Positions 22,693-34,442 of a stretch of DNA of 64,000 nt are shown piece after piece; the first letter of the stretch is position 1; each line of letters opens with the position of its first letter. The position numbers and the translations under genes are program-made. The notes beneath the pieces are model-generated. The model did no database searches. It was not told the origin of the DNA and saw only the letters and a list, made by a program, of their open reading frames with translations. The DNA is taken from positions 1 through 64,000 of the forward strand of contig CAJODY010000002.1 of assembly GCA_905233285.1 (NCBI GenBank), written 5' to 3'. Source of the DNA: an uncultured Bacteroidaceae bacterium (GTDB lineage Bacteria > Bacteroidota > Bacteroidia > Bacteroidales > Bacteroidaceae).

Positions 22693-23539
22693 CCCACAGT
22701 CCATAAGCAGCCGGCAGTCCTCGCCCGTAAGCTTTCTGTCCCGTCCTCGCGACGCACACAAAGGCACCATGGGTCATGCCCTGCTCATCGCGGGTCGTCG
22801 GGCCATGGCAGGTGCAGCCATACTGGCATCGCGTGCATGCCTGCGCAGCGGGGTAGGGAAGCTGACCGTAGCCACCCCCTCCTTCAACATACCCATACTT
22901 CAGGTCGCCGTACCCGAAGCCATCATATCCCCGTCGGGCGACGACGCATTCACGCAGCCCCTCCCGACGGCACCTTACCAGGCAGTAGCCATCGGTCCCG
23001 GACTCGGCACCGCCCCCGCTACCGCCTCAGCCGTGCTCTCGCAGATAAAAGAGTGCCACAGCCCGATAGTCGTCGATGCCGATGCCATCAACATCCTGGC
23101 GCAGCATCCCGATGCACTCCCATCGCTGCCCTTCGACAGCATACTCACACCCCATATCGGAGAACTCACCCGGCTCATCGGACCTGCATCCTCAGCCGAC
23201 GAACGCCTCCGACTCACACTCGCGCTCGCCCAGCGCCTACACATATATATAATAATAAAAGGATCCGACACCACCATCTGCTGTCCCGACGGCACGACCC
23301 ACGTCAACACCACCGGCAATGCAGGCATGGCAACCGCAGGCAGCGGCGACGTGCTCACAGGCATACTGCTCGGACTGCTCACCCGAGGCTATACACCTCT
23401 CGACGCCTCACGTCTCGGAGTATTCCTCCACGGACTTTCCGGCGACCTCGCAGCCCAGCGTCTCGGCATGGAAAGCCTCATAGCCTCCGACATCATCGAC
23501 TTCCTGCCTTCGGCATTTCAGCAGATAAGTAAAGAATAA
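22685..23539 (+). CDS. nnrD: ADP/ATP-dependent NAD(P)HX dehydratase
   Basis: The start is ATG 22685 inside the end of the permease gene, giving 284 residues; the track start at 22655 is less likely. Motifs AHKGTMGHALLIAG at the N-terminus and NAGMATAGSGDVLTG identify the ribokinase-like NnrD/CarD dehydratase that repairs damaged NAD(P)H hydrates. The NAD(P)HX epimerase half, often fused in bacteria, is absent here, so it must be separate. The gene is rich in C-ending codons like its operon neighbours. Confidence 0.9.
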   Translation: MSNPQSISSRQSSPVSFLSRPRDAHKGTMGHALLIAGRRAMAGAAILASRACLRSGVGKLTVATPSFNIPILQVAVPEAIISPSGDDAFTQPLPTAPYQAVAIGPGLGTAPATASAVLSQIKECHSPIVVDADAINILAQHPDALPSLPFDSILTPHIGELTRLIGPASSADERLRLTLALAQRLHIYIIIKGSDTTICCPDGTTHVNTTGNAGMATAGSGDVLTGILLGLLTRGYTPLDASRLGVFLHGLSGDLAAQRLGMESLIASDIIDFLPSAFQQISKE

Positions 23540-23573
23540 CCCCGATAGAACCAATAAATAAACACATTACAAT

Positions 23574-24629
23574 ATGAAAAAGTCAATCTTTTCCCTCCTG
23601 CTACTTTCAATGGTCAATGGTCAATGGTCAAAGGCCAACGCTCAAGTCAGCGACTTCCGTCCCGGAATAGTAGCCGACGGAGTGAACTACGCACTTCCAC
23701 GCACAGGCATCCGTGCCGACGTCACAGTACACAAAATCACCTACACCCCGGGCGAATTCTCCCGCTATGCAGAGCGCTACCTCCACATGCAGAACGTCCA
23801 GACCGAGGCGCAGACCTACTACGAAATCGGCAGCATCAACATCTACCAGTACGGCGAACCCGACACACTCAAATACTTCACCGTCAAGCTCAAGGACAAG
23901 ACCATCGCACCGCTCCTTCAGCTCACCGATGCCGGACTCATCGTTGCCATCAACACCAACGTACCGTCATCCACTCCTGCGGTGCCCCGACCCACTTCTA
24001 CCCGCAACCAGTTGAACGGTCGCCAGTACTTCACCTCCGAGATACTTGCAGCTGCGTCCTCTACCAAGATGGCCGAACTCGTGGCACAAGAGATAATGGA
24101 CATACGCGAAAGCAAAAACGCCATCCGTCGCGGACAGGTAGAATCCATGCCTAAGGACGGAGCATCCATGCGCATCATACTCGGCGAACTCGACCAGCAG
24201 GAAGCAGCACTGCTCCAGCTCTTCACCGGATGGCGCGACACCACCACCCACACCGAGTCCTACAGCATCATGCCCGATGCCGATATCCAGAAGACTGTCT
24301 TCTTCCGCTTCTCCTCCAAACTCGGACTCCTCGACGACGATGACGTAGCCGGTGCACCATACTACATCAGCATACGCGACCAGCACAGCGTGCCACTGCC
24401 CACCGAAGCAGAACTCAAGAAACGTAAAGTCGGAGGCATCGTCTATAACATGCCGAGCGTAGCCAACGTGAAGATATTCTCAGCCAAAGAGACCATCTAC
24501 GACCGCGACCTCCCATTCCCGCAGTTCGGCACACTCGACGTCCTTGCACCCACACTCTTCGGCAAAGACGCCACCACATCCGTTGTCTTCAATCCTGCCA
24601 CAGGAACCATCCAGCAGATAAACAAATGA
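23574..24629 (+). CDS. DUF4831 family secreted protein
   Basis: The 351-residue exported protein has the DUF4831 pattern (GVNYALPRTGIRADVTV, YTPGEFSRYAERYL). The function is not known to me; the family is Bacteroidetes-specific. The signal peptide ends SMVNGQWSKANAQ, which is encoded by a heptamer repeat (TCAATGG x3). The stop overlaps the following ATG by 4 nt. Confidence 0.85.
   Translation: MKKSIFSLLLLSMVNGQWSKANAQVSDFRPGIVADGVNYALPRTGIRADVTVHKITYTPGEFSRYAERYLHMQNVQTEAQTYYEIGSINIYQYGEPDTLKYFTVKLKDKTIAPLLQLTDAGLIVAINTNVPSSTPAVPRPTSTRNQLNGRQYFTSEILAAASSTKMAELVAQEIMDIRESKNAIRRGQVESMPKDGASMRIILGELDQQEAALLQLFTGWRDTTTHTESYSIMPDADIQKTVFFRFSSKLGLLDDDDVAGAPYYISIRDQHSVPLPTEAELKKRKVGGIVYNMPSVANVKIFSAKETIYDRDLPFPQFGTLDVLAPTLFGKDATTSVVFNPATGTIQQINK
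23607..23641 (+). repeat. Heptamer array TCAATGG in signal-peptide coding sequence
   Basis: TCAATGG x3, TCAAAGG and CCAACGC in exact 7-bp phase, within the DUF4831 coding sequence. Translation gives MVNGQWSKANA. Confidence 0.88.
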
Positions 24630-25738
24630 ACTACAAAATACAGAACACCCAATCCGGCACCCTCTGCCGCTACTCCCACTTCTCTCCCGAAGGCGGGCTG
24701 GCAGAAGTCCATGCCATGATTACAGTCGAGGGTAGGGAAGACAGCTTCTCCGGTCAGTGCAGCCGTCTGCTCTCAGCCGTCCGCGAGCTCGAGGCCCAGC
24801 CCCTGATGCAGGGCATGCAGCTCGTGATGCGCCGCTTCTTCCTTTCCGACGCCATCAACCAGGCATCAGCCATCGACGACCCACGTCCCTGCACCACATC
24901 CTTCATCGGACAGTCGCCCCTCGACGGCAGCAAAATAGCAGCGTGGTACTACTACGTAGGTCCGCAGGCACAGGTGACCTCCCGTGCCGACACCACCATC
25001 GTCAGCCATGCAGGCCGCAAACACATCTGGAGCCACGCGCAGCTCTCCACAGCCGAGACATCCTACGACCAGGCACATAGCATCATCTCCCACTACGAGA
25101 CCTTCCTCGGCACCCACGGAGCCACCATGGAGCGCAACTGCATACGCACCTGGTTCTTCGTCAAAGATGTCGATACCCAATACCGCGGACTCGTGCTCGC
25201 GCGTCGCGAACTCTTCGAGCGCATGGGCATGAACTCCCAGACCCACTACATCGCATCCACAGGCATCGGCGGTTGTCCCATCCAGCCCGCCTCCCTCGTC
25301 CAGATGGAGAGCTACGCCATAACCCCCAAAGCCACGCAGCGCTACCTCTACGCACCTACCCACCTCAACCGCACCTACGAATACGGAGTCACCTTCGAGC
25401 GCGGCGTAGTCCTCGACCTCGACGACCGCCACGTATGCTACATCTCCGGCACCGCCTCCATCGACAACCACGGTAAGGTAGTCCACGTAGGCGACGTGAA
25501 CGCCCAGGCTCACCGCATGTGGGAAAACGTAGAGACCCTCCTCCTCGAAGGCGGCATGACCTACGACGACGTCGTCCAGATGATCGTCTATCTGCGCGAC
25601 CCTGCCGACTACCCACTCGTCAAGCGCCTCTACGACGAGCGCTTCCCCTCCACACCCCGAGTAATAACCCTCGCTCCCGTTTGCCGTCCCACATGGCTCG
25701 TCGAAATGGAAGTGATAGCAGTAAGAAAAAATGGCTAG
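24626..25738 (+). CDS. Rid (YjgF/UK114) family protein with long N-terminal region
   Basis: Of 370 residues, about the last 120 form a Rid-type domain (VLDLDDRHVCYISGTASID, VGDVNAQAHRMWENVETLLLEGG, VVQMIVYLRDPADY and RPTWLVEMEVIAV). The approximately 250-residue N-terminal part resembles the arrangement in chorismatase-like FkbO/Hyg5 proteins, but I cannot confirm their active site. Possible roles are imine/enamine deamination or a chorismate-type lyase step. It is the fifth gene of the operon. Confidence 0.75.
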   Translation: MNYKIQNTQSGTLCRYSHFSPEGGLAEVHAMITVEGREDSFSGQCSRLLSAVRELEAQPLMQGMQLVMRRFFLSDAINQASAIDDPRPCTTSFIGQSPLDGSKIAAWYYYVGPQAQVTSRADTTIVSHAGRKHIWSHAQLSTAETSYDQAHSIISHYETFLGTHGATMERNCIRTWFFVKDVDTQYRGLVLARRELFERMGMNSQTHYIASTGIGGCPIQPASLVQMESYAITPKATQRYLYAPTHLNRTYEYGVTFERGVVLDLDDRHVCYISGTASIDNHGKVVHVGDVNAQAHRMWENVETLLLEGGMTYDDVVQMIVYLRDPADYPLVKRLYDERFPSTPRVITLAPVCRPTWLVEMEVIAVRKNG

Positions 25739-25940
25739 CGACGACGAAATACTATACGCCATAATGAATGGCATCTCCTTCTCCGGAGCAAAACGCGAGA
25801 AGCGTGAAGACCCCAACAAAGTAAAGACCAAAGCTCGCGGAAAACAATACCACACCGGAGCCCACGGCTCTGGTGCAGCCAAACATAAGGCCGAAATACG
25901 CCAGAACGTGAAGAACCGTGCCTCGCAAAGGAAAAAGTAG
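25731..25940 (+). CDS. Small basic protein, unknown
   Basis: The 69-residue frame starts inside the end of the Rid gene (8-nt overlap) and is very rich in Lys, Arg, His and Gly (KTKARGKQYHTGAHGSGAAK). The overlap and composition suggest a genuine last gene of the operon, perhaps nucleic-acid binding. No family recognised. The opposite-strand 373-aa ORF at this site is a shadow. Confidence 0.6.
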   Translation: MASDDEILYAIMNGISFSGAKREKREDPNKVKTKARGKQYHTGAHGSGAAKHKAEIRQNVKNRASQRKK

Positions 25941-25955
25941 CTTTCCGATATTGTT

Positions 25956-26041
25956 AAAAGTTCTCTCCTAAGCGTTGGATGTTTCATGAGGGCTAAGCGA
26001 TAAGTTCGTGACGGCTAAACGATAAGTTCAGTTCAGCGCTT
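25956..26041 (-). repeat. 85-bp dispersed intergenic repeat, copy 2
   Basis: Reverse complement matches 4977-5060 closely, from AGCGCTGAACTGAACTTATC to CCTAAGCG and AGAGAACTTTT, including both 22-bp internal repeats. It lies between the basic-protein gene and the flavodoxin gene. Confidence 0.88.
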
Positions 26042-26076
26042 TGAAAAACTTAATAATCTAATAACAAATAAATGGT

Positions 26077-26616
26077 ATGAAAAAGACTGTATTGATTTTT
26101 GTGGCGCTCATGGCGATAGGTATGGGTGCATACGCTCAGAAGGGCATGAAAGCAAAGAAGGTATTGGTGACTTATTTCTCAGCAACGGGAGTGACGAAGG
26201 CTGTGGCTCAGCAGCTGGCTGAGGTGGCTGATGCGGATTTGTATGAGATTACTCCGGTGCAGCTTTATACGGCGGATGACCTGGACTGGAGGAATAAGCA
26301 GAGCCGAAGCAGCGTGGAGATGAAGGATAAGGGTTCACGTCCTGCTATAAAGGGCTCGGTGAAGAATATGCAGGGGTATGAGACTGTGTATATCGGTTTC
26401 CCTATATGGTGGAATACATGCCCTAGGATTATAAATACTTTTATTGAGGCTCACGACCTGAAAGGGAAGGCTGTAATCCCGTTTGCCACTTCGGGCAGCA
26501 GTTCTATCAGCAATTCTTGCTCTGACCTGAAGCGGACTTATCCGAATATCGACTGGAAGGAGGGTAAGCTGCTGAATGGCGCTACGAAGCAGGATTTGGA
26601 AAAGTGGGTTAAGTAA
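26077..26616 (+). CDS. Flavodoxin with a signal peptide
   Basis: The 179-residue protein has a Sec-type signal (MKKTVLIFVALMAIGMGAYAQ) followed by a flavodoxin domain: VTYFSATGVTKAVAQQLAE is the FMN phosphate loop, and IGFPIWWNTCPRIINTF and FATSGSSSISNSC are the flavin-ring loops. It would be an exported flavodoxin, unusual because FMN usually binds in the cytoplasm. It could act as an envelope redox protein. Downstream lies a 14-unit heptamer array. Confidence 0.88.
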   Translation: MKKTVLIFVALMAIGMGAYAQKGMKAKKVLVTYFSATGVTKAVAQQLAEVADADLYEITPVQLYTADDLDWRNKQSRSSVEMKDKGSRPAIKGSVKNMQGYETVYIGFPIWWNTCPRIINTFIEAHDLKGKAVIPFATSGSSSISNSCSDLKRTYPNIDWKEGKLLNGATKQDLEKWVK

Positions 26617-26617
26617 G

Positions 26618-26715
26618 GTTTACCGTTTACTGTTTACCGTTTACTGTTTACTGTTTACTGCTTACGGGTTAAGGACTTACATCTTACATCTGACTTCTGA
26701 CTTCTTATTTCTGAC
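26618..26715. repeat. Long composite heptamer array (14 units)
   Basis: GTTTACC/T x6, GCTTACG, GGTTAAG, GACTTAC, ATCTTAC, ATCTGAC, TTCTGAC, TTCTTAT and TTCTGAC stay in exact 7-bp register while sequence type changes. It fills the space between the flavodoxin stop and ygiQ and covers the ygiQ stop codon. Confidence 0.88.
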
Positions 26716-28546
26716 CGAAGAGGCGTTTGATGAGGTCGGGACGTCCGATGCGGCGCAGTTCGTTGATGATCTGTTGCTGCTGGTCGCGTTTGTACCAGAA
26801 GAAGAACTGGCGCTGGGCTAGTTTGTCGCGCTGACTGCGGGCTGAGTAGATGGGTTGGAGTGTGTAGGGGTGGTAGCCGGTGTACCATGTCTCGGTGGCT
26901 ACGGTCATGGGGGTGGGGGTGAAGTCCTGCACCTGTTCGAGGTGGAAGTCGAGCGATTTGGTGATGATGGCCAGTTCTGCCATGTCGGCTGCGGTGCTGC
27001 CGGGATGACTGCTGATGAAGTAGGGGATGAGCTGCTGGCGCAGGTGATGGCGCTGACAGGTGTCGTCGAAGATGCGCTTGAAGTCGTAGAAGAGACGGAA
27101 GGGTGGTTTGCGCATGATGGAGAGGACGCTGTCGGAGGTGTGCTCGGGGGCTACTTTGAGGCGTCCGCTGACATGACGGGTGATGAGTTCTTCGGTATAT
27201 TGACGGTTGACGCGGTTGATTCGCTCGTCGCCTGTGTCGTGGAGCAGGAGGTCGTAGCGTATGCCGCTGCCTATGAAGCTTTTCTTTACGGCTTTAATTG
27301 CATCTACTGCATGATAGATGTCGAGTAACTGACTATGGTCGGTGTTGAGATTCTTGCATACTGAAGGATGGATGCAGGATGGGCGTTTACACTTATGACA
27401 GATGTTGAGGTCGCGTCCGTGCATGGCGTACATGTTGGCTGAGGGACCGCCGAGGTCGGAGATGTAGCCGTGGAAGTCGGGCATGCGGGTTATCTGCTCC
27501 ACTTCGCGTAGGATGCTTTCTTTGCTGCGCGAGGTGATGAATTTGCCCTGATGGGCTGAGATGGTGCAGAAGGCACAGCCTCCGAAGCAGCCTCGGTGGA
27601 GGGTGACGGAGTGTTTTATCATGTCGTAGGCAGGGATGCGCTTGCCCCGGTATTTGGGATGGGGCAGACGGGTGTAGGGCAGGTCGAACGACTGGTCGAG
27701 TTCGGTCTGACTCATGGGCTGGTAGGGCGGATTGACTACGAGCCAACGGCCATCAACCTGCTGGAGTATGCGCTGTGCGTCGTATTTGTTTGATTCTTCT
27801 TCGATGTGCCGGAAGTTCTCGGCCTGGGCCAGTTTGCTGCGCAGACATTCCTCGTGGCTGTGGAGCACGATGTCGTCGGGGCGTATGCCGCGTGGTATCT
27901 CGCGTTCGTCCATGAGCATGACGGTCTGCCGCTGGGGGTGGCGCATCATGAGGTTGCGGAAGAGGGTGACGTCGATTTCGCAGTCTTGTTCCATGAGCAG
28001 ACGGACGATGGAGGTGTTGTTTTTCTCACCCATGCCGTAAGTGAGGAGGTCGGCTCCGGAGGTGTAGAGTATGGAGGGCAGGAGACGGTCTTGCCAGTAG
28101 TCGTAGTGGGTGAGTCGGCGCAGGGAGGCTTCGATGCCTCCGATGAGTACGGGTACGTCGGGGAAGAGCTGTTTGAGTATCTTGGTATAGACGATGGTGG
28201 GGTAGTCGGGGCGCAGGTCGGTGCGTCCGTCGGGTGAGTAGGCGTCTTCGCTGCGCAGGCGCCGGTTGGCTGTGTATTTATTGACCATGGAGTCCATGCA
28301 GCCGGGCGATACGGCAAAGAAGAGGCGTGGGCGCCCCAGTTTCTTGAAGTCGCGGAAGTCGCCGTGCCAGTCGGGTTGTGGCACTATGGCTACGCGCAGT
28401 CCCTGGGCTTCGAGCACACGACCGATGACTGCGGCACCGAAGGAGGGGTGATCGACGTAGGCATCGCCTGAGAAGAGGATGACGTCGAGTTGGGTCCATC
28501 CGCGCTGCTCGCATTCTTTCTTGGTGGTGGGCAGGAACTGTAGCAT
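26705..28546 (-). CDS. YgiQ-family radical SAM protein
   Basis: The 613-residue enzyme has the YgiQ architecture: an N-terminal UPF0313 domain (LPTTKKECEQRGW), a radical SAM core with the cluster motif CFGGCAFC near residue 320, CHKCKRPSCIHPSVC and a C-terminal region (VQDFTPTPMTVATETWYTG). The biochemical role of this widespread family is not established. It is the last gene of a three-gene operon with the amidase-like and DUF5103 genes. Confidence 0.9.
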   Translation of the reverse strand: MLQFLPTTKKECEQRGWTQLDVILFSGDAYVDHPSFGAAVIGRVLEAQGLRVAIVPQPDWHGDFRDFKKLGRPRLFFAVSPGCMDSMVNKYTANRRLRSEDAYSPDGRTDLRPDYPTIVYTKILKQLFPDVPVLIGGIEASLRRLTHYDYWQDRLLPSILYTSGADLLTYGMGEKNNTSIVRLLMEQDCEIDVTLFRNLMMRHPQRQTVMLMDEREIPRGIRPDDIVLHSHEECLRSKLAQAENFRHIEEESNKYDAQRILQQVDGRWLVVNPPYQPMSQTELDQSFDLPYTRLPHPKYRGKRIPAYDMIKHSVTLHRGCFGGCAFCTISAHQGKFITSRSKESILREVEQITRMPDFHGYISDLGGPSANMYAMHGRDLNICHKCKRPSCIHPSVCKNLNTDHSQLLDIYHAVDAIKAVKKSFIGSGIRYDLLLHDTGDERINRVNRQYTEELITRHVSGRLKVAPEHTSDSVLSIMRKPPFRLFYDFKRIFDDTCQRHHLRQQLIPYFISSHPGSTAADMAELAIITKSLDFHLEQVQDFTPTPMTVATETWYTGYHPYTLQPIYSARSQRDKLAQRQFFFWYKRDQQQQIINELRRIGRPDLIKRLFGQK

Positions 28547-28567
28547 GGTCTCTGGTATTGTATGAGT

Positions 28568-31414
<2,847 letters not shown>

Positions 31415-31431
31415 TGTATGAGGAGGGGGGG

Positions 31432-32706
31432 TTATTTGTTTTGTGGATAAATGATGCGTTGGAACCCTACGAGTTTGTCGTAGCGTTCGCCGAAGGGACG
31501 GTTGTAGATGTATATCCAGTATTCGTTTTCGGTCTGGTAGAAACTGCCTTCGACAGGAATGGTAGAACCTGCTGTCTCGCCGTCGTAAAGGAAGAGGTAT
31601 TGGTAGTTGTACGACCCTTGCTTCAGTGGCTTCACGATTTCGTAGCAGTGGTCGATGGTATTGTATGTCAGTCGGTTATCCTCGGTGAGGAGACCGTTAG
31701 TAAGGTCGCCGTTGAGGTATATGTCGCCACCGGCAATGGGTGGTGTGACGAGACGGAAATGGGTGTAGAAATAGTCGCTCTCGCTGTCGTTTTCCACGTT
31801 CTTGCCGTTTCGAATCCAGTAGCGTCCGTCCTGGTCTTTATCGAAGAGGTAACGCTGACGACGGTTGTCGTCGAAGAGTGTGGCATGATAGTAGGGAGCA
31901 TGGTACGACATACTGAATACCCGCATGGTGGGTACGTATTCGTCGAGAATTTCAAAACGACGGTATTCGTTTCCTCCCTCGAAGATGAGCTTTTTGTTGT
32001 GGGTATAGACAAGTTCACCGTTGCGCATGTAAGTGGGTCGGATGTCGGTGACGCAGTTGTCCCAACGTCGGTTCTGCATGATGACGGGGTAGAAGTCTTC
32101 GATGGGATTCTGCACATGGTAGCCAAGGTAGTTGACTGTGAAATCGAGCTGCTGATGGGAATCCCAGGTGTCGATGTCGGTATTTCCGCTTACTTCCATC
32201 CGGATGCTGACATGGGGTTCGAGTATGGAAAAGAATGCTTGAGCTACGAGTTCGTCGTCGTTGTCATCATTGATGATGTCGATGCGGTAGTTGCCCGGCA
32301 GTTTCAGTTGTACCTCATTATTGGGAATACGGAATGAGTAGTGGTTGTATTCCATCGTGGTGTTCATGGATACTATGTAATCCTCGATGCGCTGTCCGTT
32401 GAAGCCGTCCATGTATTCGCTGGGGATGAGGTCGCTCTCGGTCCAGTCGGCATTGCAATGGATGATGTTGTATTCGTAGCGCACAAAGCTGTGCTGGAGG
32501 TCGTCGAAGGAAATCTCGATGAAGCTGCTGCCACCGTAGAGCATGACGGGTGGTTCGCCCCATTCGCCGTTGAGTTTCACCTGAAGGGTCTTGATGTTGG
32601 AGACCAGCGGGGTGGTGATTTGGGCACTGACCATCGACCATTGACCATTGAGAATTAAGAGCTGAAATATGAGGAAGAGTATGAGTGAAAGGTGTATCTT
32701 ACGCAT
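31432..32706 (-). CDS. DUF5103 / type IX secretion plug-type protein
   Basis: The start is ATG 32706 (MRKIHLSLILFLIFQ); the track uses a TTG at 32715. The 424-residue protein has a signal peptide ending QWSMVSAQ and the DUF5103 fold (VKLNGEWGEPPVMLYGGSSFIEISFDDL, IHCNADW, YHAPYYHATLFDDNRRQRYLF). DUF5103 members include the plug protein that closes the SprA pore of the type IX secretion system, so a periplasmic or outer-membrane role in secretion is likely. First gene of the operon with the amidase-like and ygiQ genes. Confidence 0.85.
   Translation of the reverse strand: MRKIHLSLILFLIFQLLILNGQWSMVSAQITTPLVSNIKTLQVKLNGEWGEPPVMLYGGSSFIEISFDDLQHSFVRYEYNIIHCNADWTESDLIPSEYMDGFNGQRIEDYIVSMNTTMEYNHYSFRIPNNEVQLKLPGNYRIDIINDDNDDELVAQAFFSILEPHVSIRMEVSGNTDIDTWDSHQQLDFTVNYLGYHVQNPIEDFYPVIMQNRRWDNCVTDIRPTYMRNGELVYTHNKKLIFEGGNEYRRFEILDEYVPTMRVFSMSYHAPYYHATLFDDNRRQRYLFDKDQDGRYWIRNGKNVENDSESDYFYTHFRLVTPPIAGGDIYLNGDLTNGLLTEDNRLTYNTIDHCYEIVKPLKQGSYNYQYLFLYDGETAGSTIPVEGSFYQTENEYWIYIYNRPFGERYDKLVGFQRIIYPQNK
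32625..32659 (-). repeat. Heptamer array in the DUF5103 signal peptide
   Basis: On the plus strand CACTGAC, CATCGAC, CATTGAC, CATTGAG and AATTAAG have an exact 7-bp period. The minus strand codes ILNGQWSMVSA. Confidence 0.87.
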
Positions 32707-32725
32707 TTTCTCCAATAATTTTCTG

Positions 32726-32763
32726 CAAAGCTACAGATTTTTGACAATTCCTGCGTACCTTTG
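32726..32763. promoter_or_regulatory. Divergent -7 boxes for DUF5103 and ABC ATPase genes
   Basis: TAGCTTTG on the minus strand (32726-32733) serves DUF5103. TACCTTTG on the plus strand (32756-32763) serves the ABC ATPase 20 bp before its ATG. The two boxes face away from each other. Confidence 0.5.
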
Positions 32764-32783
32764 CGCGATAAATTATGTAGGAA

Positions 32784-34373
32784 ATGATGCAAAAGGTAAT
32801 TGAGATTAAGGATGGAATAGCCAGAAATCCTGTGTTCAGGTTCCGCAGTCCGATAAATTTCGAGGTGAATGCCGGTGAACATATAGCCATAGTGGGTGAG
32901 AACGGTGGAGGAAAGAGTATGCTTGTGGATATCATCACTGGTGCTCATCCGCTGCTGCCGCTGAACGACGTGAAATATGATTTCCGTCCGTCGAAGGCTA
33001 AGATGGTGAGCGATAATATAAAGTATATGTCGTTTCGCGATTCGTATGGTACTACCGACGGCACGTATTACTATCAGCAGCGCTGGAACCAGAACGACAT
33101 AGACGAGACTCCACTGGTAAAAGATTTGCTCGAGGAGTCGTTTCGCATTGCTGAGACAGGACTGACGAGGAAGACGAATTTCGACAAATTCCTGGTGCGT
33201 GATGAGAGTGACGAAGAGAGAGAAAAACGACTTGCAGAGGAGGAGAATGACCGACGGGAGATGCACCGCGAACTGGAGAAGGTGAGACGCAGACTGTATG
33301 AAATGTTTCATCTAGAGATACTTGAAGATAAACATATTATCATGCTGAGTTCCGGAGAGTTAAGAAAGTTTCAGATGACTAAGACGCTGATGACGAATCC
33401 GAGAGTTCTGATAATGGATAATCCCTTCATCGGACTGGATGCCGGAGCCAGGAAACAGCTGCATGACTTTCTGAAGATACTGACAGATGAGACTCAGATT
33501 ACGGTGATTCTCGTGTTGTCGAAAAGTGATGATATTCCGGAGTTCATTACTCATGTCTATAGGGTGAAGGATATGGAGGTGATGCCGAAGCAGACTCATG
33601 AGGAATACCGGCAGTCGGCTCCGAAAGTGCCACAGCAGATGCTGTCGGACGAGAAACGCAGAGCCATCCTGTCGTTGCCTTCACAGCCGGTACCTGCTAC
33701 TGAAGACGGGGTGATTCTGCAATTCTGCGATGTGAATATCAGATACGGAACGCGAACCATACTGAAAGACCTGAACCTGACGATTAGGAACGGGGAGCGA
33801 TGGGCGTTGTCGGGAGAAAACGGTTCGGGTAAATCGACTCTGCTCAGTATTGTATGTGCCGACAATCCTCAGGCTTATGCCAATAATATCGTACTCTTTG
33901 GACATAAGAGGGGTTCGGGAGAGAGTATCTGGGACATAAAACGGCATATCGGGTATATCTCGCCAGAGATGCACAGGGCTTTCCAAAGGGATATTCCGGC
34001 AATCGACATCGTGGCTTCGGGACAGAGCGACATGAACGGACTATATGTAGTTCCCAAGACTCAGGCAGAGAGGGAGAAGTGTCTGTTCTGGATGAATATA
34101 TTCGGGGTGGAGAAGTATGCCGACACTACATTCCTGAAACTCTCGTCGGGAGAACAACGACTGGTATTGCTGGCAAGGGCTTTCGTAAAAGACCCTTCGC
34201 TGCTGATACTCGACGAACCCCTGCACGGACTGGATTTGCCGAACCGCAAACTGGTTAAGGAAGTGATTATGGCCTTCTGCGAGAGGAAAGAAAAAACACT
34301 CATCATGGTGACTCACTATCAGGAGGAATTGCCGAATTGCATCGACCATTCTATTTTCCTGAAACGGAATTAA
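32784..34373 (+). CDS. Twin-domain ABC ATPase (ModF-like)
   Basis: The 529-residue soluble protein has two nucleotide-binding domains: GENGGGKS and GENGSGKS Walker A, LSSGE signatures in both, and Walker B LIMDNP in the first but LILDEP in the second. The first domain lacks the catalytic Glu (Asn instead), so only the second is probably hydrolytic. No membrane domain is present, as in ModF-like proteins. A charged helical insert (about 130-175, ESDEEREKRLAEEENDRREM) lies in the first domain. Function unknown. Confidence 0.87.
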   Translation: MMQKVIEIKDGIARNPVFRFRSPINFEVNAGEHIAIVGENGGGKSMLVDIITGAHPLLPLNDVKYDFRPSKAKMVSDNIKYMSFRDSYGTTDGTYYYQQRWNQNDIDETPLVKDLLEESFRIAETGLTRKTNFDKFLVRDESDEEREKRLAEEENDRREMHRELEKVRRRLYEMFHLEILEDKHIIMLSSGELRKFQMTKTLMTNPRVLIMDNPFIGLDAGARKQLHDFLKILTDETQITVILVLSKSDDIPEFITHVYRVKDMEVMPKQTHEEYRQSAPKVPQQMLSDEKRRAILSLPSQPVPATEDGVILQFCDVNIRYGTRTILKDLNLTIRNGERWALSGENGSGKSTLLSIVCADNPQAYANNIVLFGHKRGSGESIWDIKRHIGYISPEMHRAFQRDIPAIDIVASGQSDMNGLYVVPKTQAEREKCLFWMNIFGVEKYADTTFLKLSSGEQRLVLLARAFVKDPSLLILDEPLHGLDLPNRKLVKEVIMAFCERKEKTLIMVTHYQEELPNCIDHSIFLKRN

Positions 34374-34442
34374 TCAAAAATGTCAACTGTCAATGGGTAT
34401 TTCTCAATTATTTATCGTATCTTCGCGAAAAATTTTAAAAAA

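Noticed and set aside
24866-25987. 373-aa ORF on the minus strand opposite the Rid gene
   Set aside because: Low-complexity Val/Gly/Glu composition and complete overlap with a conserved plus-strand operon show it to be a shadow frame.
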